Source: JAJPKK01 sp035311445 (GTDB lineage Bacteria > Pseudomonadota > Alphaproteobacteria > Rhizobiales > Xanthobacteraceae). From it: a DNA stretch of 64,000 nucleotides. This document shows positions 42,122-51,486 of this stretch, in pieces. Position 1 is the first letter of the stretch; every line of letters begins with the position of its first letter. The stretch covers positions 1 through 64,000 of the forward strand of contig DATGCX010000451.1 in the NCBI GenBank assembly GCA_035311445.1, in the 5' to 3' direction. Under the pieces are notes generated by a model. That model was given only the letters and a program-made list of their open reading frames with translations. It searched no databases and was not told where the DNA came from. A program made the position numbers and the translations under genes.

Positions 42122-43333
42122 TTACCGCAAGGGATCCTCCTCAAGTACGAAACTACCGTGCGTATTGTCTCTGGTTGCCGGATCAGGACCTCGTCCCTCC
42201 GCAAAGGCGAACTCTTCCATGCGCCGTCCATGCAGCAGGCCCGGAAGACCATAGTTTCCTTCGATGCAACGCGGCTCGTAATAGAACCTGTTCTCCTCGT
42301 CGCTCTGCCTGTTGAACTCTTGCCTGACGGTCCATGGCCGCGTCCACACGGTCGGATCGTCGATCGTGACCTCGTACACGAGGGTCTTTGGCCCGGTACG
42401 CGTCCAGCGCTCAACGAGATGCAAGTTCTCGCGCGACCCCTGGAAATCCGTTTTCGGACTGAAGTTGGTCACATCGACCACGAGTGTGTTGCCCTCCCAA
42501 TGACCGCGCGAGTCGCCGAACCACTGGCGGATACTGCCCGGCAAGTGGGGGCTCCCGTTCATGACAATGTTGCGCTGCCACCCCTGGCCTTGACCCACGT
42601 CATAGAAGATGGAGATGCCGCCGGGAGTCTGCACGATCCGGCGAAAGCTGCCGGTCGGACCGCCAAACTCGGGTAGGCCGACGGTCAGGCAGCGCTCCGC
42701 CAGGGAACTGTCCTCCGGACCGTTATTGCGGTTCATGCGCGCCGTATTGTAGCGTGGAGGCGGTTCGGCGCGTCGCGGCGAGGGCGTGGGATCATAGTTG
42801 CCGCCGCTACAGGTCGCCGACTTGGTCCTGCATGCCTCGGTCGCCTGCAGCAGGCCGAGACGAAATTCTCGCTCGGCGGCAGCAATCTTCTGTGCTTCCG
42901 GCGTAAGGGGCGGAATCCGGCCATTTGGCGGATCGGCAATCAACGATGTGTGCGCGCCGATGCGTTTCCAGGACCAGAATGCCGAGTTGTAGCCGCTGGC
43001 GACATCGTTCTCGGTCCCGCGCTCGGCGCGCCTGTCTCGGCCGAGCACTGCCGCCCGCGCTTCATCTAATTCGGCTCGTTGTGCGGCGGTGAAAAATTCC
43101 TGGGCCGCATACTTGGCGGGCCGCTGCAAGGGCGTGTCGCTTTCGTCGGTCCAAATGCCCTGCAGATCAGGTTCGCCCCAAGGCGTTTTCAGCGCCGAGG
43201 CTGGAACGGGCACCGTACCGGCAGCCGTCGGAACCTGAGCTGAGATCGGGGTGACGGGCACCGAAGCGGCGGCGCCGAAAGCGGCGGTCGCAATGGCGAC
43301 AGCTACCGTTGGGCGTGAGAAGCGGTCGCGCAT
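42122..43333 (-). CDS. Exported protein of the 'PDLQGxW' family, function unknown
   Basis: 403 residues; signal peptide in the first ~32 (RPTVAVAIATAAFGAAASVP). It has TPWGEPDLQGIWTDESDTPL near residue 50, the landmark of a large uncharacterised exported family common in Acidobacteria and some proteobacteria. Also EDSSLAERCLTVGLPEFGGP, DSRGHWEGNTLVVDVTNFSP, LVERWTRTGPKTLVYEVTID and WTVRQEFNR. Four cysteines, two in a CRTKSATC motif. The mature region may be a beta-sheet fold binding organic compounds; no enzymatic role is known to me. Single transcript. Confidence 0.8.
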   Translation of the reverse strand: MRDRFSRPTVAVAIATAAFGAAASVPVTPISAQVPTAAGTVPVPASALKTPWGEPDLQGIWTDESDTPLQRPAKYAAQEFFTAAQRAELDEARAAVLGRDRRAERGTENDVASGYNSAFWSWKRIGAHTSLIADPPNGRIPPLTPEAQKIAAAEREFRLGLLQATEACRTKSATCSGGNYDPTPSPRRAEPPPRYNTARMNRNNGPEDSSLAERCLTVGLPEFGGPTGSFRRIVQTPGGISIFYDVGQGQGWQRNIVMNGSPHLPGSIRQWFGDSRGHWEGNTLVVDVTNFSPKTDFQGSRENLHLVERWTRTGPKTLVYEVTIDDPTVWTRPWTVRQEFNRQSDEENRFYYEPRCIEGNYGLPGLLHGRRMEEFAFAEGRGPDPATRDNTHGSFVLEEDPLR

Positions 43334-43623
43334 GACGATCTCCTTTAGCCTTGCAGCGTATTACCGCAACGAAAATTCTCCTCTGCACCGAACTGCCTAT
43401 GGTTCGTGCTTAGCCGAGTGTATCGCGGTTTTGTTTGCGAGGAAAAGATGGTTTGCGCGGCGTACCGGGGCCAGTATCTCTCCTGGCCTTTTGTCGGTGG
43501 ACAGGCGGGTGGAAGACGACGGTTCTGCCGGTAGTGCAGATGTTAACTTTCCCGGCAATCTGATCTCGTTGCCAGCCGCGCGTTAACGTGAGTGCGTCCG
43601 CCCACGGAGGAAGGTGACTAGTA

Positions 43624-44706
43624 TTACTTCGACTTGCTGCGCTGCTGGTCAACGATGGTCGCGCGAACCACCGTGGGCCTGCCGTTACGAACCACGGTCA
43701 ATTCGGCAGAATCGCCTACCCACAATAGACCGAGGCGGGTACGGAGTTGCGATGTATCCCGCACCGGCGTTCCCCCAAGATCTGTGACTACGTCACCGGC
43801 TTTGAGACCTGCCAGATCCGCCGGCGAGCCGGCCTCGACCTTGGTGATGACCGGTGTGGTGGGCGGCGTGGCAAATTTGAACTCGCGCACCAGTGCCGGA
43901 CTCGAATCCTCGAAGGTGATTCCGAGTTTACCGCGGCGAACGTCACCGGTTTCCAAGATGTGATCGGCCACGAGCCGCGCCATGTTGATCGGAATCGCAA
44001 AGCCCATCCCGGGATTGGAGTTGGTCGCGCCGATGAATGCGGTGTTGATGCCAATCAGGTCACCGCGTAGATTGACAAGCGCCCCACCCGAATTGCCGGG
44101 ATAGATGGCCGCATCGGTCTGGATGAAGTTCTCGTACTGCTCGATGCCCACATTCGTGCGGTTCAATCCGCTAATGATGCCGGACGTTACGGTCTGGCCG
44201 ATCAAGAACGGATTGCCTATGGCGAGGACGAAATCGCCTACCTCGACCTGATCGGAATCGCCGACGACGATCGCGGTCAGATTTTCGGCCGGAATCTTGA
44301 TGACAGCGATATCGGTGTCCGGGTCCCCCCCGACCAGCTTCGCCACTACTTCACGGCCGTCGGCGAGTTGGACGTTGATTTCGTCGGCGCGGTCGATGAC
44401 GTGATTGTTTGTGATAATAAGGCCCTGATTCGCGTCAATGACCACACCCGATCCGGCTGCGCGCATCTGCTGGTCGACCGCCGCCGGTTTGGCATCACGA
44501 GCCTTGCGCTGCGTGTTAACGTCCTGCGCCCGGCCTTTGATGGCGATACTGACCACTGCGGGCGTTATCTTTTTGAGAATCGGCGCCAGCGTCGGCAGTC
44601 CGCTCGCCTGTTGGATGACCGGAAGCGGAACGCTGGCATGCGCGGCCAGCAGTCCGCTCGCCGCCAACGCAAGACCCAACGCGGTCGCCCCCAATATCCG
44701 GTTCAT
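43624..44706 (-). CDS. DegP/HtrA-like periplasmic serine protease with PDZ domain
   Basis: 360 residues from ATG 44706, with AAGGA upstream; the frame continues to 44778. Signal peptide ends at AHA. Trypsin-like catalytic triad: His in IITNNHVIDRADEI, Asp in DPDTDIAVIKIP, Ser in IYPGNSGGALVN. The substrate loop FIQTDAAIYPGNSGG is typical. One PDZ domain near the C-terminus has AGSPADLAGLKAGDVVTDLG. One PDZ rather than two, as in DegS-type proteins; no membrane anchor other than the signal. Degrades or monitors misfolded envelope proteins. The start region is 660 bases from the next supported plus-strand gene. Confidence 0.92.
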   Translation of the reverse strand: MNRILGATALGLALAASGLLAAHASVPLPVIQQASGLPTLAPILKKITPAVVSIAIKGRAQDVNTQRKARDAKPAAVDQQMRAAGSGVVIDANQGLIITNNHVIDRADEINVQLADGREVVAKLVGGDPDTDIAVIKIPAENLTAIVVGDSDQVEVGDFVLAIGNPFLIGQTVTSGIISGLNRTNVGIEQYENFIQTDAAIYPGNSGGALVNLRGDLIGINTAFIGATNSNPGMGFAIPINMARLVADHILETGDVRRGKLGITFEDSSPALVREFKFATPPTTPVITKVEAGSPADLAGLKAGDVVTDLGGTPVRDTSQLRTRLGLLWVGDSAELTVVRNGRPTVVRATIVDQQRSKSK

Positions 44707-44900
44707 AGGCGCAAATCCTTCGTCGGAGAACGGCAACAAACCTGGGTATCGAAGTCTTCTATCCCGGTTCATCGTCATGCAAAGATCTCACATCGAGGAA
44801 ATTCGATCCTTGCATGTGGCGTTCCAGATTCTGACAAAAGTGTTAGCCAAACATAAGCGGAACTAATGCGCCGCACAAGGCCGGACACTGCAATTGCCCT

Positions 44901-45161
44901 TCAAAGCAAAGATGTGTAAAATATTGTATTTATGCGAAATTTATTCTGCGTCGCCCACGTTTCACGCAGCAGTGATTGATCCACCGACTGTATTTTTCGC
45001 CGCGCTGCACAAACAGAGCCGGCAGCGACCTCTTTGCCGGCACGCGCCGTCTTAACCGACGAATGCCGGATGAACCGCCGCAGTTCAGCGAGAATAAGGT
45101 CGGCATCCGCCGCGCTCCCGCCGCGCAGGATGGCGCGTTCGATCTTCTCCAGGAGCGCCAC
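44901..45161 (-). CDS. Possible small protein, low confidence
   Basis: 86 residues from a GTG at 45161. The first 50 residues (LLEKIERAILRGGSAADADL, ILAELRRFIRHSS) have the codon bias of real genes and are helical, but the last 30 do not and the ribosome site is weak. It may be a real small protein, or a remnant. The rest of 44707-45364 holds nothing else that I can support. Confidence 0.3.
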   Translation of the reverse strand: MALLEKIERAILRGGSAADADLILAELRRFIRHSSVKTARAGKEVAAGSVCAARRKIQSVDQSLLRETWATQNKFRINTIFYTSLL

Positions 45162-45364
45162 CTGAGTCTCGGAACCGAGGCCGCTCTAAAGAGAGATCGA
45201 TGCGGCGACTTGACCAACGCGCCTTGATTTTGGTACCGCGACGATGTCGCGGGAAACGATCGTCCCCAAGTGCGTGTAATCGCCCATATGGTGGGCAGCT
45301 CTGTCGTCCGGGCAGTGCGCCTCTGGTTTGGCGAAACGGATCCGGGTGGCCGGGAGGATACAAG

Positions 45365-45454
45365 ATGGCATTGGTTGTTGGGCTTGTCTCGATCGCGGTG
45401 ATCTGGGCCATTGTGATCTCGGGTTCGATCTACTTGAACAAGAACGTGCAATAG
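45365..45454 (+). CDS. 29-residue single-span membrane microprotein
   Basis: MALVVGLVSIAVIWAIVISG followed by SIYLNKNVQ: one hydrophobic helix of about 20 residues and a short polar tail. GGGAGGA lies seven bases before the ATG, a strong ribosome site. Too short for routine gene finding. Located upstream of the acyl-CoA carboxylase gene by 240 bases. No function can be assigned. Confidence 0.5.
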   Translation: MALVVGLVSIAVIWAIVISGSIYLNKNVQ

Positions 45455-45692
45455 ACCGGCAGCCGGGCGCACGATCGCATGTTCAGCGTCGTGCAACGTA
45501 CTCGGCAGGACCTGACCGGCGGGCAGGCGGGCCGCGGATTGCGGCCTTAACGTGCTTGATCCGAACACCGGCGGTCTTCCGACCGCCGCCGGCCCGCCTT
45601 CGACCGAAGCGTTGCCTGCGAGCCTTTGGGTTGCGGTTCCGCAGCCGTCTGCGTCGTGGTAGAGGCAGGGCGGATCGGCTTCGGAGCCACAC

Positions 45693-47225
45693 ATGAAAGA
45701 CATCCTGGAAAATCTCGAGCGTCGGCGCGCCAGCGCCCGCAGCGGCGGCGGCGCGCTTCGCATCGAGGCGCAGCACAAGCGCGGCAAGCTCACCGCCCGG
45801 GAGCGCCTTGAACTGCTCATGGATAAGGGCTCGTTCGAGGAGTTCGACATGTTTGTCGAGCACCGTGCGACCGACTTCGGCATGGACAAGCTGAAGATTT
45901 CGGGCGACGGCGTCGTCACCGGCTGGGGTACCGTAAATGGCCGCACCGTGTTCGCCTTTGCCAAGGACTTCACTGTGTTCGGCGGCTCGCTGTCGGAAAC
46001 CCACGCTCAGAAGATCACCAAGATTCAGGACATGGCCATGAAGGCCCGCGCCCCGATCATCGGCCTGTTCGATGCCGGCGGCGCCCGCATCCAGGAGGGT
46101 GTCGCGGCGCTCGGCGGCTACGGCGAAGTGTTCAAACGCAATGTGATCGCATCCGGAGTCATTCCGCAGATTTCCGTCATTATGGGCCCGTGCGCCGGCG
46201 GCGACGTCTATTCGCCGGCCATGACGGACTTCATCTTCATGGTGAAGGATACGAGCTACATGTTCGTCACCGGCCCTGACGTGGTGAAGACCGTCACCAA
46301 CGAGGTGGTGACCGCCGAGGAGTTGGGAGGCGCCCACGTCCACACGACCAAATCATCGGTCGCCGATGGCGCGTACGAGAACGATGTCGAATGCCTGCTG
46401 CAGATGCGCCGGCTGATCGATTTTCTGCCGTCCAACGCCGTCGCGGGCCCGCCCGAATGGCCGTCCTTCGACGATGCGGAGCGCGAGGATGCCTCGCTCG
46501 ACACGCTGGTGCCGGAACACCCCAACAAGCCGTACGACATAAAGGAACTCATCCTCAAGGTGGTGGACGAGGGCGACTTCTTCGAGATCAGCCAGGCCTT
46601 CGCCCGCAACATTGTGACGGGTTTCGGCCGTCTCGCCGGCCGCACGGTCGGCTTCGTGGCGAACCAGCCGATGGTGTTGGCCGGCGTGCTTGATGCAGAT
46701 GCCAGCCGCAAGGCCGCCCGCTTCGTGCGCTTCTGCGACGCCTTCGAAATTCCCATCGTCACCTTCGTAGACGTGCCGGGATTTCTGCCCGGCACAGCCC
46801 AGGAATATGGTGGCCTCATCAAGCACGGGGCGAAGCTGCTGTTCGCCTACAGCCAGAGCACGGTGCCGCTGATCACCGTCATCACCCGCAAGGCCTTCGG
46901 CGGCGCCTATGACGTGATGGCGTCCAAGCATGTCGGCGGCGACATCAACTACGCCTGGCCGTCCGCCCAGATCGCCGTGATGGGGGCGAAAGGTGCGGTC
47001 GAGATCATCTTCCGCTCCGACCTCGGCGACGCCGACAAGATCGCGGCCCGCACCAGGGAATACGAGGACCGCTTCCTGTCCCCGTTCGTCGCCGCCGAAC
47101 GCGGCTACATCGACGAGGTGATCATGCCGCGCGCGACGCGCAAGCGGCTGGTGCGGGCGCTAGGAATGCTCAGGGGGAAGAAGGTGGAGATGCCGGCGAG
47201 GAAGCATGATAATTTGCCGGTGTAG
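45693..47225 (+). CDS. Acyl-CoA (propionyl-CoA) carboxylase, beta subunit
   Basis: 510 residues, standard length. LRIEAQHKRGKLTARERLEL, FVEHRATDFGMDKLKISGDG, GLFDAGGARIQEGVAALGGY, SVIMGPCAGGDVYSPAMTDF and FMVKDTSYMFVTGPDVVKTV cover the first crotonase-like half; FVDVPGFLPGTAQEYGGLIK and ITRKAFGGAYDVMASKHVGG cover the second with the acyl-CoA and biotin sites. It transfers CO2 from biotin to propionyl-CoA (or a related acyl-CoA), giving methylmalonyl-CoA. The biotin-carrying alpha subunit is not within 1.5 kb on either side. Confidence 0.95.
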   Translation: MKDILENLERRRASARSGGGALRIEAQHKRGKLTARERLELLMDKGSFEEFDMFVEHRATDFGMDKLKISGDGVVTGWGTVNGRTVFAFAKDFTVFGGSLSETHAQKITKIQDMAMKARAPIIGLFDAGGARIQEGVAALGGYGEVFKRNVIASGVIPQISVIMGPCAGGDVYSPAMTDFIFMVKDTSYMFVTGPDVVKTVTNEVVTAEELGGAHVHTTKSSVADGAYENDVECLLQMRRLIDFLPSNAVAGPPEWPSFDDAEREDASLDTLVPEHPNKPYDIKELILKVVDEGDFFEISQAFARNIVTGFGRLAGRTVGFVANQPMVLAGVLDADASRKAARFVRFCDAFEIPIVTFVDVPGFLPGTAQEYGGLIKHGAKLLFAYSQSTVPLITVITRKAFGGAYDVMASKHVGGDINYAWPSAQIAVMGAKGAVEIIFRSDLGDADKIAARTREYEDRFLSPFVAAERGYIDEVIMPRATRKRLVRALGMLRGKKVEMPARKHDNLPV

Positions 47226-47313
47226 AGATAATTGCAGGGTAGCCAAAACCGGCTCTGAAAGCTCTTGAGCGTTCAGGCTTTCTTTCGGCGTCAGATACAG
47301 TAGCATCCGATGC

Positions 47314-47544
47314 ATGAGAACTACGCTCGACATTGATGACGACATCCTTGCCGCCGTCAGCGGATTGGCATCCGAACAGAACACCACAGCCGGAAAGGTA
47401 ATTTCCGATCTTGCCAGGAAGGCGTTGACTCATCCTGCAGACCGCGCAGAGTCCAAATACCACAACGGACTTCGGCTAATGCAGAGGACGGAAGGGATAG
47501 TAACTCCTGAAATGATCGATCAACTCTCGGAAGACGACGTTTAG
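47314..47544 (+). CDS. VapB/CopG-type antitoxin (orphan)
   Basis: 76 residues: RTTLDIDDDILAAVSGLASE, QNTTAGKVISDLARKALTHP. This is a ribbon-helix-helix DNA-binding antitoxin of the VapB (DUF2191) type, which normally represses its own operon and neutralises a PIN-domain VapC ribonuclease. The expected downstream vapC is absent apart from a seven-codon match to its start (47548). An antitoxin left after loss of its toxin is the simplest reading. Confidence 0.85.
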   Translation: MRTTLDIDDDILAAVSGLASEQNTTAGKVISDLARKALTHPADRAESKYHNGLRLMQRTEGIVTPEMIDQLSEDDV

Positions 47545-47547
47545 GCT

Positions 47548-47568
47548 GTGCTTTGGCTGCTCGATGTA
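47548..47568 (+). pseudogene. Possible remnant of the vapC start
   Basis: GTG CTT TGG CTG CTC GAT GTA reads V-L-W-L-L-D-V, like the LWLLDVNVLI opening of PIN-domain VapC, three bases after the vapB stop. The following codons (SFADCVAPDSAD) do not match, so at most the first strand with its catalytic Asp remains. Confidence 0.35.
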
Positions 47569-47601
47569 AGTTTTGCCGATTGCGTTGCTCCCGATAGCGC
47601 T

Positions 47602-47627
47602 GACGCCGAAGCGGTTGCTTCGGCGTC
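47602..47627. terminator. Perfect 11-bp stem, probable bidirectional terminator
   Basis: GACGCCGAAGC, loop GGTT, GCTTCGGCGTC. Placed between the convergent vapB-like gene and the small membrane protein gene; without a clear T-run the role is inferred from position. Confidence 0.55.
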
Positions 47628-47652
47628 CGGTATTGTCATACAAGAATACGCG

Positions 47653-47964
47653 TCAGCGTCCCTGCGCCGGCGCCGGTGTCTGCGGCTGCGATGCATTGCC
47701 ACCGGGATTAGCGGGAGTTGCGGGCCGTTGCTGGGCAGGCGCAGATCCCGTTGTTGTGGGCGGGGCAGGCTGGTTGCTCGCCTGTTCGGTGCGGTTATAT
47801 TCGATCGCCAACCCGAGAACCGCGATGATGGCGATGATTATGACGACGATCCCGGTCCACATTGCGCCGGAACCGCTTCGCGGTTCATCGCCGAGGGGGC
47901 GCGGCGGGTCCTCGGATGGCCGGCGAGAATCGGAGTAGCGTGGATCAATACGCGGGTCAGACAT
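47653..47964 (-). CDS. Small single-span membrane protein with Pro/Gln-rich tail
   Basis: 103 residues from ATG 47964, after GGAGGAG. A charged N-terminal part (SDPRIDPRYSDSRRPSEDPP) precedes one membrane helix (GIVVIIIAIIAVLGLAIEYN) and an extracytoplasmic tail rich in Pro, Ala, Gln and Thr. This layout is common in rhizobial small proteins of unknown role. Divergent from prfC with about 200 bases between. Confidence 0.72.
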   Translation of the reverse strand: MSDPRIDPRYSDSRRPSEDPPRPLGDEPRSGSGAMWTGIVVIIIAIIAVLGLAIEYNRTEQASNQPAPPTTTGSAPAQQRPATPANPGGNASQPQTPAPAQGR

Positions 47965-48160
47965 GGCTGCTCCTCCATGATGAGATAGATGTTTGAAAGC
48001 CAACCCCTGATCGCCGATAATGTTCCCCCTTGAAAGAATCGGCGTACGTCAGGTGGACCGTATTGCGCGACCCCGCCGAAATTATTGAGCGGCACATCTC
48101 ACGCGGCGCGTACCGCGAAGGCGCGCCGCGCGCCTTGATTTCAAGTGCCCGAAGTGCGAC

Positions 48161-49846
48161 ATGCCCACCATGAATCACCCCTTGGGCGCCTTTACGGTAG
48201 ACACCGCGGTCATCTCGCCGCTTGCGGCGGAGGTCGCGCGCCGGCGCACGTTCGCCATCATTTCCCATCCCGATGCGGGCAAGACCACGCTGACTGAAAA
48301 GCTCCTGCTGTTCGGCGGCGCCATCAATCTCGCCGGCCAGGTCAGGGCCAAGCGCGACCGTCGCACCACCCGTTCCGACTGGATGAAGATCGAGCGCGAG
48401 CGCGGCATCTCGGTGGTCACGTCGGTGATGACGTTCGAGTATGACGGCATCGTTTTCAACCTGCTCGACACCCCGGGCCACGAAGACTTCTCGGAAGACA
48501 CGTATCGCACCCTGACGGCCGTCGATTCCGCCGTGATGGTGATCGACGCCGCCAAGGGCATCGAGGCGCGCACCCGCAAGCTGTTCGAGGTGTGCCGCCT
48601 GCGCGATATCCCGATCATCACCTTCATCAACAAGATGGACCGCGAGAGTCGCGACCCGTTTGACCTGCTCGACGAGATCGAGAAGACGCTTGCCCTCGAT
48701 ACCACGCCGATGACCTGGCCGATCGGCCGTGGCCGCGATTTCATCGGCACCATGGAAGTCGCGACGGGTAGCGTACGGCTGATGGACGGCGACCCCAAGG
48801 CCGGCTCGCTGCGCCCAACCCTCCCTCGCTTGCCGGGCGCGAGCGAGGAGGGGACCGGCGTCGCGGACGATTTCGCCGAGATCGCGGCGCTCAATCCCAG
48901 CCTCGATGCCGCCGGGCTCGCGGAAGAATTCGCCATCGTCAAGGAGGCCTGCCGGCCGTTCGACCTCGACTCGTTCCGCGAAGGGCATCTGACGCCGGTG
49001 TTCTTCGGCAGCGCGCTGAAGAATTTCGGCGTCGGGGATTTGCTCGACGGGTTTGCCGCCTATGCGCCGGCGCCGCGTGCGCAAACTGCCGACCTCCGCC
49101 GCGTCGAGGCCGACGAGCCCGCCATGACGGCGTTCGTGTTCAAGATCCAGGCCAACATGGATCCGAACCACCGCGACCGCATCGCCTTCGCCCGGCTGTG
49201 CTCAGGCAAGCTCACCCGCGGCATGCGGGCGAAGCATGTGCGCACCGGCAAGTCGATCGGTCTGCACACGCCGCACTTCTTCTTCGCCCAGGATCGCGCC
49301 ATCGCGGACGAGGCTTTTGCGGGCGACGTGGTCGGCATCCCCAACCACGGTAGCCTGCGCATCGGCGACACCCTCACCGAGGGGGAGACGCTCAATTTCG
49401 TCGGCGTGCCGAGCTTCGCGCCGGAAATCATCCGCCGGGTGCGGCTCACCGACGCCATGAAGGCAAAGAAGCTCAGACAGGCGCTGCAGGAAATGGCGGA
49501 GGAGGGCGTCGTCCAGGTGTTCCGTCCGACCGACGGCGCACCGGCGCTGATCGGCGTGGTCGGTCCGCTGCAGCTCGATGTGCTGCGCGACCGTCTTGCC
49601 ACCGAATATGGTCTGCCGGTCGAGTTCGACCAGAGCGAGTTCCAGCTGGCGCGCTGGATTTCGGCGGCTGATAGGAGGGCCCTCGAAGAATTCATCGCGG
49701 CAAACCGCGCCGGCATCGCCGAGGATCTCGACGGCGATCTCGTGTATCTCGCCCGCAGCCAGTTCTACCTCGACTACACCCGCGAGCGCGCGCCTGGCAT
49801 CGTGTTCACGGACGTGAAGGACGTGAAGGCGGCGAGGGGCGGGTAG
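48161..49846 (+). CDS. prfC: Peptide chain release factor 3
   Basis: 561 residues from ATG 48161 (or 48170); full length. GTPase domain: ISHPDAGKTTLTEKLLLFGG (G1), ISVVTSVMTFEYDG (G2), LLDTPGHEDFSEDTYRTLTA (G3), ITFINKMDRESRDPFDLLDE (G4 NKMD). Domain II and the C-terminal domain follow (VFFGSALKNFGVGDLLDGFA, FVGVPSFAPEIIRRVRLTDA). It removes RF1 and RF2 from the ribosome after peptide release. Its 3' end is followed at once by a truncated TctC gene on the other strand. Confidence 0.95.
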   Translation: MPTMNHPLGAFTVDTAVISPLAAEVARRRTFAIISHPDAGKTTLTEKLLLFGGAINLAGQVRAKRDRRTTRSDWMKIERERGISVVTSVMTFEYDGIVFNLLDTPGHEDFSEDTYRTLTAVDSAVMVIDAAKGIEARTRKLFEVCRLRDIPIITFINKMDRESRDPFDLLDEIEKTLALDTTPMTWPIGRGRDFIGTMEVATGSVRLMDGDPKAGSLRPTLPRLPGASEEGTGVADDFAEIAALNPSLDAAGLAEEFAIVKEACRPFDLDSFREGHLTPVFFGSALKNFGVGDLLDGFAAYAPAPRAQTADLRRVEADEPAMTAFVFKIQANMDPNHRDRIAFARLCSGKLTRGMRAKHVRTGKSIGLHTPHFFFAQDRAIADEAFAGDVVGIPNHGSLRIGDTLTEGETLNFVGVPSFAPEIIRRVRLTDAMKAKKLRQALQEMAEEGVVQVFRPTDGAPALIGVVGPLQLDVLRDRLATEYGLPVEFDQSEFQLARWISAADRRALEEFIAANRAGIAEDLDGDLVYLARSQFYLDYTRERAPGIVFTDVKDVKAARGG

Positions 49847-49903
49847 GGTGGGCAGATAATTTTGATATATAGGGGCGACCCTCATTTGCGCTAACTTACG
49901 CTG

Positions 49904-50407
49904 TGCCGTGCCGTTGCCGATCGAGCCGAAATTGTATTTGCCGGGATTCTTCTTCAGCAGCTCGACGAGTTGCGCGACCGTGCCGACGCGGAGCCGCGTG
50001 TTGACGGCAAGCGCGCTCGGCTGAGTCGCCAGCGTGGTGATGTAGGCGAAATCCTTGCGCGGATCATAGGGGAGCTTGCCGAACAGCAACGCATTGATCG
50101 CGAGCGGCCCCGCAATGCTGAGTCCCAGCATGTAGCCGTCGGGCTCGGCCTTGGCGACCGCGTAGGTGCCGAGATTGCCGCTCGCACCGGGCTTGTCCTC
50201 CACCACAAATGACTGGCCGAGCTTCTGCGCGAGCTGATCCGCGATCAGGCGTGCGACCATGTCGGGCGTCGATCCGGGGCCGAACGGAACGTAAAGCTTT
50301 ACAGTGGGGGTCGGCCATTCCTGGGCGACGGCTTGCGCGCCGAGTGGTGCCGCAGTGGAGAGCGCGGCGCAAGTGAAGGCGAACGCGGCCAGCAGGTACT
50401 TCGTCAT
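49904..50407 (-). pseudogene. Truncated TctC/Bug-family receptor gene
   Basis: The first 168 codons are a normal TctC protein: signal ending AVAQ, PTVKLYVPFGPGSTPDMVAR, SFVVEDKPGASGNLGTYAVA, LPYDPRKDFAYITTLATQPS and NPGKYNFGSIGNGTA. The match stops after GNGTA, where SHLTGELF... should continue. The frame goes on with unrelated residues antisense to prfC. The C-terminal lobe, about 150 residues, is lost, so a functional receptor is unlikely. An intact relative is at 30677. Confidence 0.82.
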
Positions 50408-50429
50408 GATGTTCGCAAATATCTCGTGC

Positions 50430-50626
50430 GACGAATTCCCTCAGAACAGGGAACTTAACAGGGAATCTTTGAAATTTCCGGCCATTTTGGCGCTATGCGG
50501 CGCGCGCTGACTTCCATTTACGCTGCGATTCCAATGCGCTGCGAAGGATTCCCTGCTCGGCACAGAACAGCGAATTTTTTGCTCCGAAACAGGGAACTCT
50601 TCGCCTGAACAGGGAAACTCCGCTGA
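50430..50626. repeat. ACAGGGAA-rich dispersed element, family C, copy 2
   Basis: CGACGAATTCCCTCAGAAC, AGGGAACTTAACAGGGAAT and three further ACAGGGAA/ACAGCGAA units within 200 bases, in the same order as 25210-25395. The AT-rich flank ATAAGC...CCTATTTTTACAAGA (50730-50765) is also shared. Begins 23 bases upstream of the truncated receptor gene. Confidence 0.8.
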
Positions 50627-51486
50627 GAGCGCGGTTTGACAGCCAGGCTGAAATACCCAGCGGCGCACGGCGCAGACGGCTTGCAGCGTTATTCGCATAA
50701 TCGACGACATGTCTTTTCGATTTCCATAGAATAAGCTTATCATAATAGTCCTATTTTTACAAGAAAATTCGCGGTCAAATGTTTGTTCGGTTTGGCAAAA
50801 CCTTGACCACAGCAGCACATCAAACGATCCCACGAGCGTTTCTTGCTTCCCAATCCTTTGCTGCTGCATAACGGCCCGTTCACCCGTATAAGACGTATCC
50901 TCGAAGGACTTGGGGGCGGCAGAGACCGGATGCGGTTGGCGACCTCGACACTTCGACGGCTGACAGTATGCGAATTGATCGCTGCGAAAGCATGGCAACA
51001 TTGAGCAAATTGAGTTTCGGATGATCGTGGGATTTTGCCAAAGTCTGACGGCGGAATTTATTCAATTCGCGACGTCATGGATTAACTGGGTGGATTGATT
51101 GGGCGAGCGATCCCGATAACAGCAATCTCGTCCGCACCCTGGTGGGCATTCATTGCTATTCCTGGTGGGGTGGTCGGAACCATGGCCTTTATCAAGCTCG
51201 TCCGCGGTAAGCACACCGACGCCCGCATCGACCGCGCGAACGAAAAGCTGGATGCCCAGGGCCGAGAACCCGGAGAAGATCCCGGCAATGACGCGTTTTA
51301 TCAATCCGGTCAGGGGTATGCGGTGCGTAAAACCGGGCGACCACAAGAGTCGCGCCTACGAAGGACGCCGATCGACTACCCAAGATGGCAAAAAATCAGC
51401 CGAGTGTGAGCTGAATCACAATGCGTTGGTCCCTCCCGTCGTAGGACATGTCCGGTGGACGGAATCATGCTCCGAGGAAGGACAAC
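50627..51486. other. Non-coding or decayed region
   Basis: 860 bases without a supported gene. A plus frame from TTG 51095 to 51409 (IPGGVVGTMAFIKLVRGKH, TDARIDRANEKLDAQGREP) has good codon bias in its first 60 residues and one membrane helix, but a poor start and tail; the opposite strand has similarly biased codons. It may be an old gene fragment. Confidence 0.4.

Noticed and set aside
49202..49903. C-terminal continuation of the truncated receptor frame
   Set aside because: Antisense to prfC and unrelated to TctC proteins; frame is open by chance.
51062..51346. Minus-strand frame with membrane-like residues
   Set aside because: Competes with an equally biased plus-strand frame in the same place; neither has a good start, so no gene was called.
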